Source: Pseudomonadota bacterium (lineage in GTDB: Bacteria; Pseudomonadota; Gammaproteobacteria; Burkholderiales; Burkholderiaceae_C). From it: 10,938 nt of DNA. How positions within the stretch are numbered: position 1 is the first letter of the stretch; each line of letters begins with the position of its first letter. The position numbers and the translations under genes are program-made. Under the pieces are notes generated by a model. The model searched no databases, was not told the origin of the DNA, and was given only the letters and a program-made list of their open reading frames with translations. This document shows positions 1-7,416 of the stretch, in pieces. The stretch is taken from contig JAFAGF010000093.1 in the NCBI GenBank assembly GCA_023422975.1, positions 1 to 10,938 on the forward strand. The letters are read 5' to 3'.

Positions 1-100
1 CAGCTCTTATTTTTTAGGGCGTGCGCAGAGGTCAGGCCAAGGTGAGTGCTGCGCAGCGCCTCTGCCTTTAGCTTCTACCGCTGGCTTCTGCGCTGTGCGG
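1..100. other. Non-coding stretch downstream of liuD
   Basis: No gene is supported here. The stretch follows the liuD stop codon on the minus strand. A 7-bp inverted repeat (GCAGAGG at 25-31, CCTCTGC at 59-65, 27-nt loop) is present. No T-run follows it in the liuD direction; the minus strand carries an A-run there instead, so it is not a convincing intrinsic terminator. The liu operon may continue beyond the window edge, for example with liuE. Confidence 0.5.
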
Positions 101-2119
101 CTACGCCGCTGCCGTGGCCGCAATGCGAATCAGCTCCGCCCCTTCGGTCACCTGGTCACCCGGCGTGTACAGCAGCTCTTGCACTACGCCGTCGGCGGGC
201 GCGGCAATGGTGTGTTCCATCTTCATGGCCTCCATGACCGCCAGCGCTTGACCTTGGGTGACGGTGTCGCCCGCCTTCACCGCAAACGACACCACCTTGC
301 CGGGCATGGGCGCGGTCAGGCGGCCGCCTTCGCGGTGGCCTTCGCCCGCGTGGGCCAGTGGGTCGGGCAGCTCCAGCACCGCTGCGCCTTGGGGCGTGAA
401 GATGTGGCGCTGCTCACCCAGCACATGCACTTGTGCGGTGCTGCGCAGGCCCGCAAACTGCACCAGCAATCCATCGCCTTGGGGCTGCCATTGCAGCGCA
501 CCTTGCACCTCACCCACTTGCAGCTGCAAGCTGGCGTGCTGTGGCGCATAGGTCAGCGTGGCGTGGACGGTCGTCTCGCCCTGCAAAAACGCAAAGTGGC
601 GCTGCACGGCGGCGTGGCTGTGCCAGCCATCGCGGCGACTGAACGGGTCTGCGCCCTGCTGGGCCTGCTCGGCCTGCAACTGCTGGGCCACGGCGGCGGC
701 CACGGCCAACGGCGTGGGCACGGCGGTTTGGTGGAACAGCGTGGCCTTTTCACGCTCGATCAGTGCGGTGTCCAGCTGGGCGCTGGCGAAGGCATTACTT
801 TTCACCACGTGGCGCAGGAACTGCACATTGGTGGCCAAGCCCACAATCTGGGTCTGTGCCAGCGCAGCATCTAAGCGTGCCAAGGCTTGCGCACGCGTGT
901 CGCCGCGCACGATCAGCTTGGCGATCATGCTGTCGTAGAAGGGGCTGATGGCATCGCCCTCGCGCACGCCGTCGTCCACACGCACATCGCTGATGGCAAA
1001 GCTGCTGCACGCGGGTTTGCGGTAGACCTGCAGCGTGCCGGTGGCGGGCAGAAAACCGTTGTCGGGGTTCTCGGCGCAAATGCGCGCTTCGATGGCGTGG
1101 CCGATGATTTTTAGCTCAGACTGCTGCTTGGGCAGGGGCTGGCCCGCCGCCACGCGCAACTGCCACTCCACCAGGTCTTCGCCGGTGATGGCTTCGGTCA
1201 CGGGGTGTTCCACTTGCAGACGGGTGTTCATTTCCATGAAGTAGAACTGCATGGCGTCCGGCGCGTCATAGCCGCCGGGCTGCTCCACGATGAATTCCAC
1301 CGTGCCGGCGCCCACATAGTTCACCGCCTTGGCGGCTGCCACGGCGGCGTCGCCCATTTTTTGGCGCAGCGCCGCGGTCATGCCGGGGGCGGGGGCTTCT
1401 TCCAGCACCTTTTGGTGGCGGCGCTGCACGGAGCAGTCACGCTCAAACAGGTACACGCAGTTGCCTTGCGTGTCGCCAAACACCTGAATCTCAATGTGGC
1501 GCGGGCGCAGCACGTATTTTTCGACCAGCACGGCATCGTTGCCAAAGCTGTTGATGGCTTCGCGTTGGCAACTGGCCAGCGCGGCGGCAAAGTCTTCGCG
1601 TTGCTCGACCAAGCGCATGCCCTTGCCGCCACCGCCGGCGCTGGCTTTGATCAGCACGGGGTAGCCAATGCGGTCAGCCTCGCGCTGCAGCAGCTCAGGG
1701 TTTTGGTCCGCGCCGTGGTAGCCGGGCACCAAGGGCACGCCGGCCTTTTCCATCAGCTGTTTGGACTCGGCCTTCAAGCCCATGGCGCGGATGGCGCTGG
1801 CAGGCGGGCCAATGAACACCAAGCCCGCTTGCGCGCAGGCGTTGGCAAAGTCTTCGTTTTCGCTCAAAAAACCGTAGCCGGGGTGGATGGCTTGGGCGCC
1901 CGTGGCTTGGGCCGCTTCCAGAATGCGCTCCCAGCGCAGGTAGCTGTCTTTGGGGGCGCTGCCGCCAATGTGCACAGCCTCATCGCAGGCGGTCACGTGC
2001 TTGGCTTGGGCGTCGGCATCGGAATAGACCGCGACGGTTTGGATCCCTAAGCGGGCGGCGGTTGCGGCAACCCGGCAGGCGATTTCGCCGCGGTTGGCAA
2101 TCAGTATTTTTGTAAACAT
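101..2119 (-). CDS. liuD: Methylcrotonyl-CoA carboxylase, biotin-carrying alpha subunit (LiuD/MccA)
   Basis: This 672-aa subunit carries biotin and the biotin carboxylase activity of cytosolic 3-methylcrotonyl-CoA carboxylase in leucine degradation. The biotin carboxylase N-domain (about 1-110) opens with KILIANRGEIACR. The ATP-grasp domain has the glycine-rich loop KASAGGGGKGMR at 158-169 and the catalytic stretch MEMNTRLQVEHPVTE at 295-309. The carboxylase C-domain starts near 335 (GHAIEARICAENP). A less conserved linker region, matching the BT domain position of such alpha subunits, spans about 455-590. The biotinyl domain is at 598-670, with EAMKMEH placing the biotinylated lysine at 633. 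Length is typical for an MccA-type subunit. The start at 2119 has GGAG upstream with a 7-nt spacer. Similar subunits serve propionyl-, acetyl- and geranyl-CoA carboxylases; liuB and liuC as neighbours favour methylcrotonyl-CoA. It is separated from the upstream DUF4126 gene by 59 bp containing a palindromic repeat. Confidence 0.93.
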   Translation of the reverse strand: MFTKILIANRGEIACRVAATAARLGIQTVAVYSDADAQAKHVTACDEAVHIGGSAPKDSYLRWERILEAAQATGAQAIHPGYGFLSENEDFANACAQAGLVFIGPPASAIRAMGLKAESKQLMEKAGVPLVPGYHGADQNPELLQREADRIGYPVLIKASAGGGGKGMRLVEQREDFAAALASCQREAINSFGNDAVLVEKYVLRPRHIEIQVFGDTQGNCVYLFERDCSVQRRHQKVLEEAPAPGMTAALRQKMGDAAVAAAKAVNYVGAGTVEFIVEQPGGYDAPDAMQFYFMEMNTRLQVEHPVTEAITGEDLVEWQLRVAAGQPLPKQQSELKIIGHAIEARICAENPDNGFLPATGTLQVYRKPACSSFAISDVRVDDGVREGDAISPFYDSMIAKLIVRGDTRAQALARLDAALAQTQIVGLATNVQFLRHVVKSNAFASAQLDTALIEREKATLFHQTAVPTPLAVAAAVAQQLQAEQAQQGADPFSRRDGWHSHAAVQRHFAFLQGETTVHATLTYAPQHASLQLQVGEVQGALQWQPQGDGLLVQFAGLRSTAQVHVLGEQRHIFTPQGAAVLELPDPLAHAGEGHREGGRLTAPMPGKVVSFAVKAGDTVTQGQALAVMEAMKMEHTIAAPADGVVQELLYTPGDQVTEGAELIRIAATAAA

Positions 2120-2135
2120 GCCTTGTCTCCGTTAT

Positions 2136-2188
2136 GAATGTTTGAGGCATCTAGCGCATATGTAGCAAGCGCTAGCAGCTATGTTTTT
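2136..2188 (-). repeat. Dispersed A-tract/palindrome repeat, copy 1
   Basis: Read on the minus strand, this begins AAAAACATAGCT, then a hairpin with a perfect 7-bp core (CTAGCGC/GCGCTAG, + strand 2151-2157 and 2169-2175) and an 11-nt loop, and ends in CAAACATTC. Its first 25 bases match the copy at 8523 at 22 positions. It fills most of the gap between the DUF4126 gene and liuD, and its TAG (2179-2181) is the DUF4126 stop codon. In the operon mRNA the A-tract precedes the hairpin and no U-run follows, so it should not act as a sense-strand intrinsic terminator. The hairpin could affect mRNA processing. From memory, similar elements are scattered through Comamonadaceae genomes; that is not verified here. 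Confidence 0.75.
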
Positions 2189-2952
2189 GGTAGATCTGGA
2201 TAGGTGGTGGCAGCACCACCGCCCATCCAGCCCTTGATCTTGCGGATGGCCGCTTTGAGAAAGCGCCACAGCATCCACGTCACGATCCACATCAAGATCA
2301 CCGCCACCACCAGCACCACGCCAAACACCGCAGGGTTGGCCAGTGCCAGCCATACGGCACCTACGGCGGCCGTGTCTTCGGCCAGGCTGGCGCCCACGTT
2401 GCTAAACGGCTCGGGGGATGTGTTGATCAAAGCGCGCGTGGTGGTTTTGGCGGCTTGGCTGGTCGCGGCCAGCGTGCCGCCCATCAGCGCGGCCATGGTG
2501 GCCATGGTGGCGTTGTCGGCCCCAAACACACCGGCAGCCAGGGCCGCACCGGCGGGCACGCGCAGCACGCTTTGCAGCAAGTCCCACAGCGAATCCACGC
2601 CGGGAATCTTGTCGGCAAAAAACTCCATGAACAGCATGCCGCCGCTGGCAAACAACAGGGCCGGGTGCTCCAGCACATGCAGGCCGCCGGGCAATTCCAT
2701 CAGCCCGGTTGCGCCCAGCATGCCCACCAGAAAAACCACCAGATACAGCCGAAAGCCGCTGGCCCAGCCCAGCGCAGCGGCCAGCGCCAGCAGGCTGGCC
2801 ATGTCCATGCCGCTGGCGGCCTGGCCCACGGTGCTGGCCATTTCGGTGGCGCTGTCCAGCACGGCAGTGCCGGCCTGCTCGACCACTTCGCGGTCAGGGT
2901 GTAGGCCCACGCTGTGGAGCCATTGGAGGATGGTGTCCCAGATGCTGTTCAT
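2179..2952 (-). CDS. DUF4126 family membrane protein of unknown function
   Basis: This is a 257-aa integral membrane protein with no known function. The DUF4126 signature is visible: ASGFRLYLVVFLVGMLG at 64-80, then EFFADKIPGVDSLWD at 110-124, RVPAGA at 131-136, and a loop with KTTTRALINTSPEPFSN at 169-185. Hydrophobic spans lie at about 52-83, 134-168 and 196-230, ending in a basic cytoplasmic-looking tail (RFLKAAIRKIKG, 230-241). An N-terminal region of about 48 residues precedes the first membrane span. A shorter start at Met49 or Met51 is possible, because the Shine-Dalgarno before 2952 is weak. It is cotranscribed with liuC (31-bp gap) and liuD. The last two codons and the stop come from the repeat at 2136-2188, so the C-terminus was probably remodelled by that element. 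Family assignment is firm; the role in the operon is unknown. Confidence 0.85.
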   Translation of the reverse strand: MNSIWDTILQWLHSVGLHPDREVVEQAGTAVLDSATEMASTVGQAASGMDMASLLALAAALGWASGFRLYLVVFLVGMLGATGLMELPGGLHVLEHPALLFASGGMLFMEFFADKIPGVDSLWDLLQSVLRVPAGAALAAGVFGADNATMATMAALMGGTLAATSQAAKTTTRALINTSPEPFSNVGASLAEDTAAVGAVWLALANPAVFGVVLVVAVILMWIVTWMLWRFLKAAIRKIKGWMGGGAATTYPDLPKT

Positions 2953-2983
2953 GGTGGCGTGCTCTCAGGCAGTCAAAACGCCC

Positions 2984-3766
2984 TCACGATAACCAAGCGG
3001 GCTTGCGCTTGCCGAGGAAGGCTTGAACACCCTCTTTGCCCTCGGCGCTGGCGCGAATGTCGGCAATGCCTTCCACCGTGCGCTGTGTGAGCTGGGCGGT
3101 GATTTCACGCTCGGCCGTGTCCAGAACCAGTTTTTTGCAGGCGCGCACCGCGGCCGGGCCCGCCTGCATCAGGTGTTTGAGCAGGTTGTCCACGGCGGTG
3201 TCCAGCTCGTCGGTGGTCACGACTTGATGCACAAAGCCAATGCGCAGGGCTTCTGCGGCATCAAAGCGCTCACCCGTCAAAAAGTAACGGTGGCTGGCGC
3301 GCGCGCCCATGGCACGCAGCACGTAGGGCGCGATGGTGGCGGGGATCAGGCCAATCTTCACTTCGCTGAGGCAGAAGTGGGCGCTGTCGGCCGATATAGC
3401 CATGTCGCAGGCTGCCACCAGGCCCATGCCACCGGCATAGACATCGCCCTGCACGCGGGCAATCGTAGGGTGGGGGCAGGTGTAGATGGTGTGCATCATC
3501 GCGGCCAGCTTGCCGGCGTCCACCACGTTTTCTTCGCGGCTGTAGTCGGCCATGCGGCGCATCCAGTTCAGGTTGGCGCCGGCGCAAAAGGCCGGGCCTT
3601 CGGCGGCCAGCACCACGGCACGCACATCGGTGTGCTGGGCCACGGTTTCAAAGGCAGCGGTGATCTCGGCAATCACCTCATCGCTGAAGGCGTTGCGAAT
3701 TTCAGGCTGGCTCAGGGTGATGGTGGCAACGCCAGCATTCACGGTCAGGGTCACGGGTTTGGACAT
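2984..3766 (-). CDS. liuC: Methylglutaconyl-CoA hydratase (enoyl-CoA hydratase/isomerase family)
   Basis: This 260-aa crotonase-fold enzyme is expected to hydrate 3-methylglutaconyl-CoA to HMG-CoA, the step after the carboxylase encoded by its neighbours. CoA-binding and oxyanion-hole segments are FCAGANLNWMRRM (60-72) and VYAGGMGLVAACD (109-121). The catalytic glutamate is probably E135 in LSEVKIGLIPATI (133-145). The position matching the first catalytic Glu of mitochondrial crotonase is Gly115. The NWMRRMADYSREEN segment and GLIPATIAPYV are characteristic of the LiuC/AtuE group. I chose the ATG at 3766 because GGAG lies 6 nt upstream and the N-terminus then matches family length. An alternative ATG at 3796 overlaps the liuB stop codon (TAATG) and would add ten residues, but lacks a clear ribosome site. 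Geranyl-CoA pathway homologues (AtuE) are similar; the context favours leucine. Confidence 0.88.
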   Translation of the reverse strand: MSKPVTLTVNAGVATITLSQPEIRNAFSDEVIAEITAAFETVAQHTDVRAVVLAAEGPAFCAGANLNWMRRMADYSREENVVDAGKLAAMMHTIYTCPHPTIARVQGDVYAGGMGLVAACDMAISADSAHFCLSEVKIGLIPATIAPYVLRAMGARASHRYFLTGERFDAAEALRIGFVHQVVTTDELDTAVDNLLKHLMQAGPAAVRACKKLVLDTAEREITAQLTQRTVEGIADIRASAEGKEGVQAFLGKRKPAWLS

Positions 3767-3795
3767 GGAGGTCTCCGGGTAGTGTTTGCCGCGCA

Positions 3796-5403
3796 TTACA
3801 TGCGGAAGATGCCAAAACGGGTGTCTTCTATGGGCGCATTGCGGCTGGCCGACAGGCCCAGCGCCAGTACGCGGCGAGTGTCTGCGGGGTCGATCACGCC
3901 GTCATCCCACAGGCGGGCGCTGGCGTAATAGGGGTGGCCCTGGTCTTCATACTGCTGGCGGATCGGGGCTTTGAAGGCTTCTTCTTCGGCGGCGCTCCAG
4001 TTGCCGCCCTTGCCTTCAATGCCGTCGCGCTTGACGGTGGCCAGCACGCTGGCTGCCTGCTCGCCCCCCATGACCGAGATGCGTGCGTTGGGCCACATCC
4101 ATAAAAAGCGCGGGCTGAAGGCGCGGCCACACATGCCGTAGTTGCCCGCGCCAAAGCTGCCACCAATGATGATGGTGAACTTGGGCACTGCCGCCGTGGC
4201 CACGGCCGTGACCAGCTTGGCACCGTGGCGGGCAATGCCTTCGTTTTCGTACTTGCGGCCCACCATGAAGCCGGTGATGTTTTGCAGGAACACCAGCGGA
4301 ATCTTGCGCTGGCAGCACAGCTCAATAAAGTGCGCGCCCTTGACGGCCGATTCGCTGAACAAAATGCCGTTGTTGGCGATGATGCCCACCTGCATGCCCT
4401 CGATGCGGGCAAAGCCGCACACCAGCGTGCTGCCAAAGCGGGCCTTGAACTCGTCGAATACGCTGCCATCCACCACGCGGGCAATAATCTCGCGCACATC
4501 AAAGGGCTTGCGCGTGTCGGTGGGAATCACGCCGTACAGCTCGTGTGCATCAAAAAGCGGAGCTACTGGTGCAGCATCGGCAGGCGTTGGAGCCTTGTTT
4601 TTATTCAAATTACCCACGGCGTTGCGGGCCAGTGCCAGCGCGTGGGTGTCGTTCTCGGCCAGGTGGTCGGCCACGCCCGACAGGCGCGTGTGCACATCAC
4701 CGCCGCCCAGGTCTTCGGCGCTCACCACCTCACCCGTGGCGGCCTTCACCAGGGGGGGGCCACCCAAAAAGATGGTGCCCTGGTTTTTGACGATGATGGA
4801 TTCATCGCTCATGGCCGGCACATAGGCACCGCCGGCCGTGCAGCTGCCCATCACCACGGCAATTTGCGCAATACCCTGCGCACTCATATTGGCTTGGTTG
4901 AAGAAGATGCGGCCAAAGTGCTCGCGGTCGGGGAACACATCGTCCTGGTTGGGCAGGTTGGCACCGCCGGAATCCACCAGATAAATACAGGGCAAGCGGT
5001 TTTGCTGGGCAATTTCTTGTGCACGCAAATGCTTTTTGACCGTTATGGGGTAGTAGGTGCCGCCTTTGACGGTGGCATCGTTGCACACCACCATGCAGTC
5101 CACGCCACTGACCCGCCCAATGCCCGCAATCAGGCCTGCGCCCGGTGCATCGTTGTGGTACATGTGCAGTGCCGCCAGCGGGGCCAGCTCCAGAAACGGC
5201 GTGCCGGGGTCCAGCAGCAGTTGCACGCGTTCACGGGGCAGCAGCTTGCCGCGCGCCACATGCTTGGCGCGGGCCGCTTCGCCACCACCCTGGGCAATCT
5301 GCGCGCAGCGTGCACGCAAGTCATCGACCAGGGTTTGCATGGCCGACGCATTGGCTTGGAAGTCCGCTGATCGTGGATTCAGTTGACTGGAGAGGGTGCT
5401 CAT
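3796..5403 (-). CDS. liuB: Methylcrotonyl-CoA carboxylase, carboxyltransferase beta subunit (LiuB/MccB)
   Basis: This 535-aa subunit transfers carboxyl from biotin to 3-methylcrotonyl-CoA, working with LiuD. It has two crotonase-like halves. The N-domain (about 30-262) includes [18 protein letters not shown] (142-159), [13 protein letters not shown] (186-198) and [13 protein letters not shown] (213-225). The C-domain (about 287-530) includes [21 protein letters not shown] (374-394) and [19 protein letters not shown] (414-432), then [19 protein letters not shown] (433-451). These are hallmark MccB sequences; the length is standard. The linker at residues 267-284 ([18 protein letters not shown]) appears to derive from a repeat element. 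The coding strand carries eight consecutive C at 4752-4759 (codons for GGPPL) with the frame intact. The start at 5403 is supported by AAGGAG with a 5-nt spacer. It is the first gene of the minus-strand operon, divergent from the antiporter gene. Confidence 0.95.
   Translation of the reverse strand: MSTLSSQLNPRSADFQANASAMQTLVDDLRARCAQIAQGGGEAARAKHVARGKLLPRERVQLLLDPGTPFLELAPLAALHMYHNDAPGAGLIAGIGRVSGVDCMVVCNDATVKGGTYYPITVKKHLRAQEIAQQNRLPCIYLVDSGGANLPNQDDVFPDREHFGRIFFNQANMSAQGIAQIAVVMGSCTAGGAYVPAMSDESIIVKNQGTIFLGGPPLVKAATGEVVSAEDLGGGDVHTRLSGVADHLAENDTHALALARNAVGNLNKNKAPTPADAAPVAPLFDAHELYGVIPTDTRKPFDVREIIARVVDGSVFDEFKARFGSTLVCGFARIEGMQVGIIANNGILFSESAVKGAHFIELCCQRKIPLVFLQNITGFMVGRKYENEGIARHGAKLVTAVATAAVPKFTIIIGGSFGAGNYGMCGRAFSPRFLWMWPNARISVMGGEQAASVLATVKRDGIEGKGGNWSAAEEEAFKAPIRQQYEDQGHPYYASARLWDDGVIDPADTRRVLALGLSASRNAPIEDTRFGIFRM
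4552..4603 (+). repeat. Probable decayed repeat copy inside liuB (copy 3)
   Basis: On the plus strand this reads A5, then AGCTA, then GCAGGCGTTG (4580-4589), ending in TTGTTTTTA. The copy at 8523 has A-tract, AGCTA and GCAAGCGTTG in the same order, with spacing differing by one base. About 24 of 42 aligned columns agree, with 9 of 10 in the second-arm segment. It falls exactly in the LiuB inter-domain linker (residues 267-284) and stays in frame. The alignment is by eye and the copy is degraded, so this is a hypothesis. Confidence 0.45.
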
Positions 5404-5501
5404 CGTGTCTCCTTGGTTATATCGGGGTTTTTACTTAGATATCCTTGAGGCTTTGGATCTGTCTGACAGCCGCGCGCTCGCTCGCGCAAAGAAAATGCCG
5501 C
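5404..5501. promoter_or_regulatory. Divergent promoter region between liuB and the antiporter gene
   Basis: These 98 bp must hold the promoters for the minus-strand liu operon and the plus-strand antiporter gene. It starts AT-rich (about 5415-5445) and becomes GC-rich. It contains the palindrome CTGTCTGACAG (5459-5469) and a GC hairpin, GCGCG (5472-5476) with CGCGC (5483-5487). No sigma-70 promoter with two good hexamers is clear on either strand. I see no obvious MerR/LiuR-type operator, and no regulator gene is adjacent. Confidence 0.5.
5459..5469. promoter_or_regulatory. 11-bp palindrome, candidate operator
   Basis: CTGTC-T-GACAG is a perfect inverted repeat around one central base, located between the divergent liuB and antiporter start codons. 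Its position fits a regulator binding site serving either promoter. No cognate regulator can be named from the sequence. Confidence 0.3.
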
Positions 5502-7229
5502 ATGCACACCGTTGAAACCGTCTTGCTCGTACTGATGCTGGGTGCCCTTACGGGTATCGCCTCGCGTTATGTACGCGCCATCCCTCTGCCTCTGATTCAA
5601 ATTGCCATCGGTGCGCTGATTGCCTGGCCCCAAAAAGGGCTGCACATTGCGTTCGATCCCGAGCTGTTCCTGTTGCTGTTCATACCGCCGCTGCTGTTTG
5701 CCGACGGCTGGCGCATTCCCAAGCGTGAGTTCTTTGCCCTGGCGCGCCCCATCTTGCTGCTTGCGTTTGGTCTGGTACTGATTACGGTACTGGGCCTGGG
5801 CTATCTGATCCATTGGATGATTCCCGCCATGCCGCTGACCGTGGCATTCACGCTGGCGGCCGTGGTCTCGCCCACCGATGCGGTGGCGGTGTCGGCTATC
5901 ACACGCAATCTGGGCATGCCGCACAAAACCATGCACATGCTCGAAGGCGAATCGCTGCTGAACGACGCATCGGGTCTGGTGGCGGTGAAGTTTGCTGTGG
6001 CTGCGACGCTGACGGGCCTGTTCTCCTGGAGCAATGTCGCCAAGGACTTCACCTGGATGGCCGTGGGCGGGCTGGGCGTGGGGGCTGCCATGGGCTGGGG
6101 ATTTAGCTATGCACGCGATGCCATCACCCGCCGCGTGGGCGATGTGGCCGCCACCCAGATGGTGCTGCTGCTGGTGCTGCTGCCGTTTGCCGCCTATATC
6201 GTGGGTGAAAAAATTGGTGTCTCGGGCATCTTGGCGGCGGTGGCTGCCGGTATCGCCACCAATTTTGCGGACTTGGATCGCAGCAACTTCATCTCGGAGC
6301 GCCTGCAAACCGAAGGCACGTGGAGCATGGTGGAAGCCGCGTTCAACGGAGCGATTTTCTTGCTGCTGGGCTTGCAGCTGCCGTCCATCATGGGCACGAC
6401 CATCTTGCACTCGGGCTATGAATGGTGGGTGCTGCTGGGTTGGGTGGCTGCCATTTCCTTTGGGCTGCTGCTGGTGCGCTGGACATGGATTGAACTGGGT
6501 GTGCACCGCGCGCTGCGCACGGCCCACCGCCAAGGCAAGATGACCGAAAAACCCTCGCGCCTGCTGAACCTGGCCACCACCATGGCCGGTATTCGCGGGG
6601 CGGTGACGCTGGCGGCGGCGCTGTCCATTCCCGTGCATTTGCACAATGGCCGCCCCTTCCCTGAGCGGGATTTGCTCATCTTCCTGGCCACGGGCGTGAT
6701 TTTGTTCACCCTGATTCTGGGGGCGATTGCGCTGCCCTTGATCTTGCGCCGCATGCCTGCGCATGAAGATACGGAAACCCAGCACGAAGAGCGCGCCGCC
6801 CGCACGGCGGCCTGCAAGGCGGCGATTGCCAGCCTGACCATCACCGACAGTGAGGTGCAACAGCACGACGAGCAATGGGTGGCGCAGTACCAGGAGGTGG
6901 TAGGCCGCATCACGCAGGAGTACCGCAACCGCATACACCTGCTGGACGACAGCGGCGTGGCCACCAGCACCGAAGCCCAGCGTGACACGCCGGAGATGGT
7001 GCAAGAGCGCCGTGAGCGCTATGTGAAAGAGATGGAACTGCGCCTGCACTGCATTCAGGTCGAGCGCGACACGCTCTACGCGGAGCGCCAGGCCCACCGC
7101 ATCAACGACGAAACCTTGCGCGCCATGGTCAGTGAGCTGGACATGTCCGAGGTGGCGCTGCGCAAGCGCTTGGTGGTAGCCCGCAAAGCTGCCGGCATGC
7201 CCCTTTCGGGCGCGCAGGGTACCAACTGA
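5502..7229 (+). CDS. CPA1-family Na+/H+ antiporter
   Basis: This 575-aa inner-membrane monovalent cation/proton antiporter probably exports Na+ (or K+) in exchange for protons, supporting pH and salt homeostasis. Hydrophobic helices fill about residues 5-415. Family motifs are VVSPTDAVAVSAI (121-133, ion-site Asp126), EGESLLNDASGL (148-159, with the conserved Asn154-Asp155 pair) and MAGIRGAVTLAAALSIP (361-377, conserved Arg365). The last ~155 residues are soluble, charged and predicted helical. They include ERRERYVKEMELRLHCIQ at 502-519, typical of bacterial CPA1 proteins with a cytoplasmic tail. I chose ATG 5502 because MHTVETVLLVLMLG begins directly at the first membrane helix; an in-frame TTG at 5445 would add 19 residues. 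The Shine-Dalgarno is poor. A clear terminator follows at 7325-7358. Cation specificity cannot be read from the sequence. Confidence 0.9.
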   Translation: MHTVETVLLVLMLGALTGIASRYVRAIPLPLIQIAIGALIAWPQKGLHIAFDPELFLLLFIPPLLFADGWRIPKREFFALARPILLLAFGLVLITVLGLGYLIHWMIPAMPLTVAFTLAAVVSPTDAVAVSAITRNLGMPHKTMHMLEGESLLNDASGLVAVKFAVAATLTGLFSWSNVAKDFTWMAVGGLGVGAAMGWGFSYARDAITRRVGDVAATQMVLLLVLLPFAAYIVGEKIGVSGILAAVAAGIATNFADLDRSNFISERLQTEGTWSMVEAAFNGAIFLLLGLQLPSIMGTTILHSGYEWWVLLGWVAAISFGLLLVRWTWIELGVHRALRTAHRQGKMTEKPSRLLNLATTMAGIRGAVTLAAALSIPVHLHNGRPFPERDLLIFLATGVILFTLILGAIALPLILRRMPAHEDTETQHEERAARTAACKAAIASLTITDSEVQQHDEQWVAQYQEVVGRITQEYRNRIHLLDDSGVATSTEAQRDTPEMVQERRERYVKEMELRLHCIQVERDTLYAERQAHRINDETLRAMVSELDMSEVALRKRLVVARKAAGMPLSGAQGTN

Positions 7230-7287
7230 TACGGACAAGGGCCGGGTGCGCATACGCGTGAACGTCTCCTGAAACCACCAACCTGGG

Positions 7288-7312
7288 TTCCTGCGCAGTG
7301 GCTGCGCAGGGA
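7288..7312 (+). other. Strong hairpin downstream of the antiporter gene
   Basis: An 11-bp stem (nine Watson-Crick pairs from CCTGCGCAG, plus U-G and U-A) closes a 3-nt loop, TGG at 7299-7301. The CTGCGCAG halves (7291-7298 and 7302-7309) are each self-palindromic. No T-run follows, so it is not itself an intrinsic terminator. It sits between the stop codon and the terminator and may stabilise the 3' end of the mRNA. Confidence 0.6.
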
Positions 7313-7324
7313 CTTCGGCACCAC

Positions 7325-7358
7325 CGGCCCGTTGCATCACAGCGCGGGCCGCTTTTTT
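7325..7358 (+). terminator. Intrinsic terminator of the antiporter gene
   Basis: A perfect 7-bp GC-rich stem (CGGCCCG at 7325-7331, CGGGCCG at 7345-7351) with a 13-nt loop is followed after one base by six T (7353-7358). Orientation and position, about 100 bp after the antiporter stop, fit a rho-independent terminator separating that gene from the AraC regulator. Confidence 0.82.
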
Positions 7359-7416
7359 GCCATCCTAGGGCGAGGGCCGATACAGAAGCGGTCACATAGG
7401 TTGCAATAATGGCCAT

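Noticed and set aside
25..65. Inverted repeat GCAGAGG/CCTCTGC as a terminator for the liu operon
   Set aside because: The loop is 27 nt and no T-run follows in the liuD transcription direction.
2493..2513. Tandem GCCATGGTG direct repeat
   Set aside because: It is a two-unit coincidence of Ala-Thr-Met codons in a membrane segment of the DUF4126 protein, with no sign of a larger array.
3767..3796. Upstream ATG at 3796 as the liuC start (TAATG overlap with liuB)
   Set aside because: There is no clear ribosome site for it, and the added ten residues do not fit the family N-terminus; the ATG at 3766 has GGAG at good spacing.
4225..5370. Long plus-strand open frame opposite liuB, and similar ones opposite liuD (1205-2050) and opposite the CDF/Bug genes (8948-10279)
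   Set aside because: All mirror strongly conserved genes in high-GC DNA and show His/Gly/Gln-rich low-complexity translations with no recognisable domain.
5400..7340. A 646-codon open frame on the minus strand opposite the antiporter gene
   Set aside because: It is an antisense shadow of GC-rich codons. The protein is rich in His, Gln and Arg without family features, while the plus-strand frame encodes a clear CPA1 antiporter.
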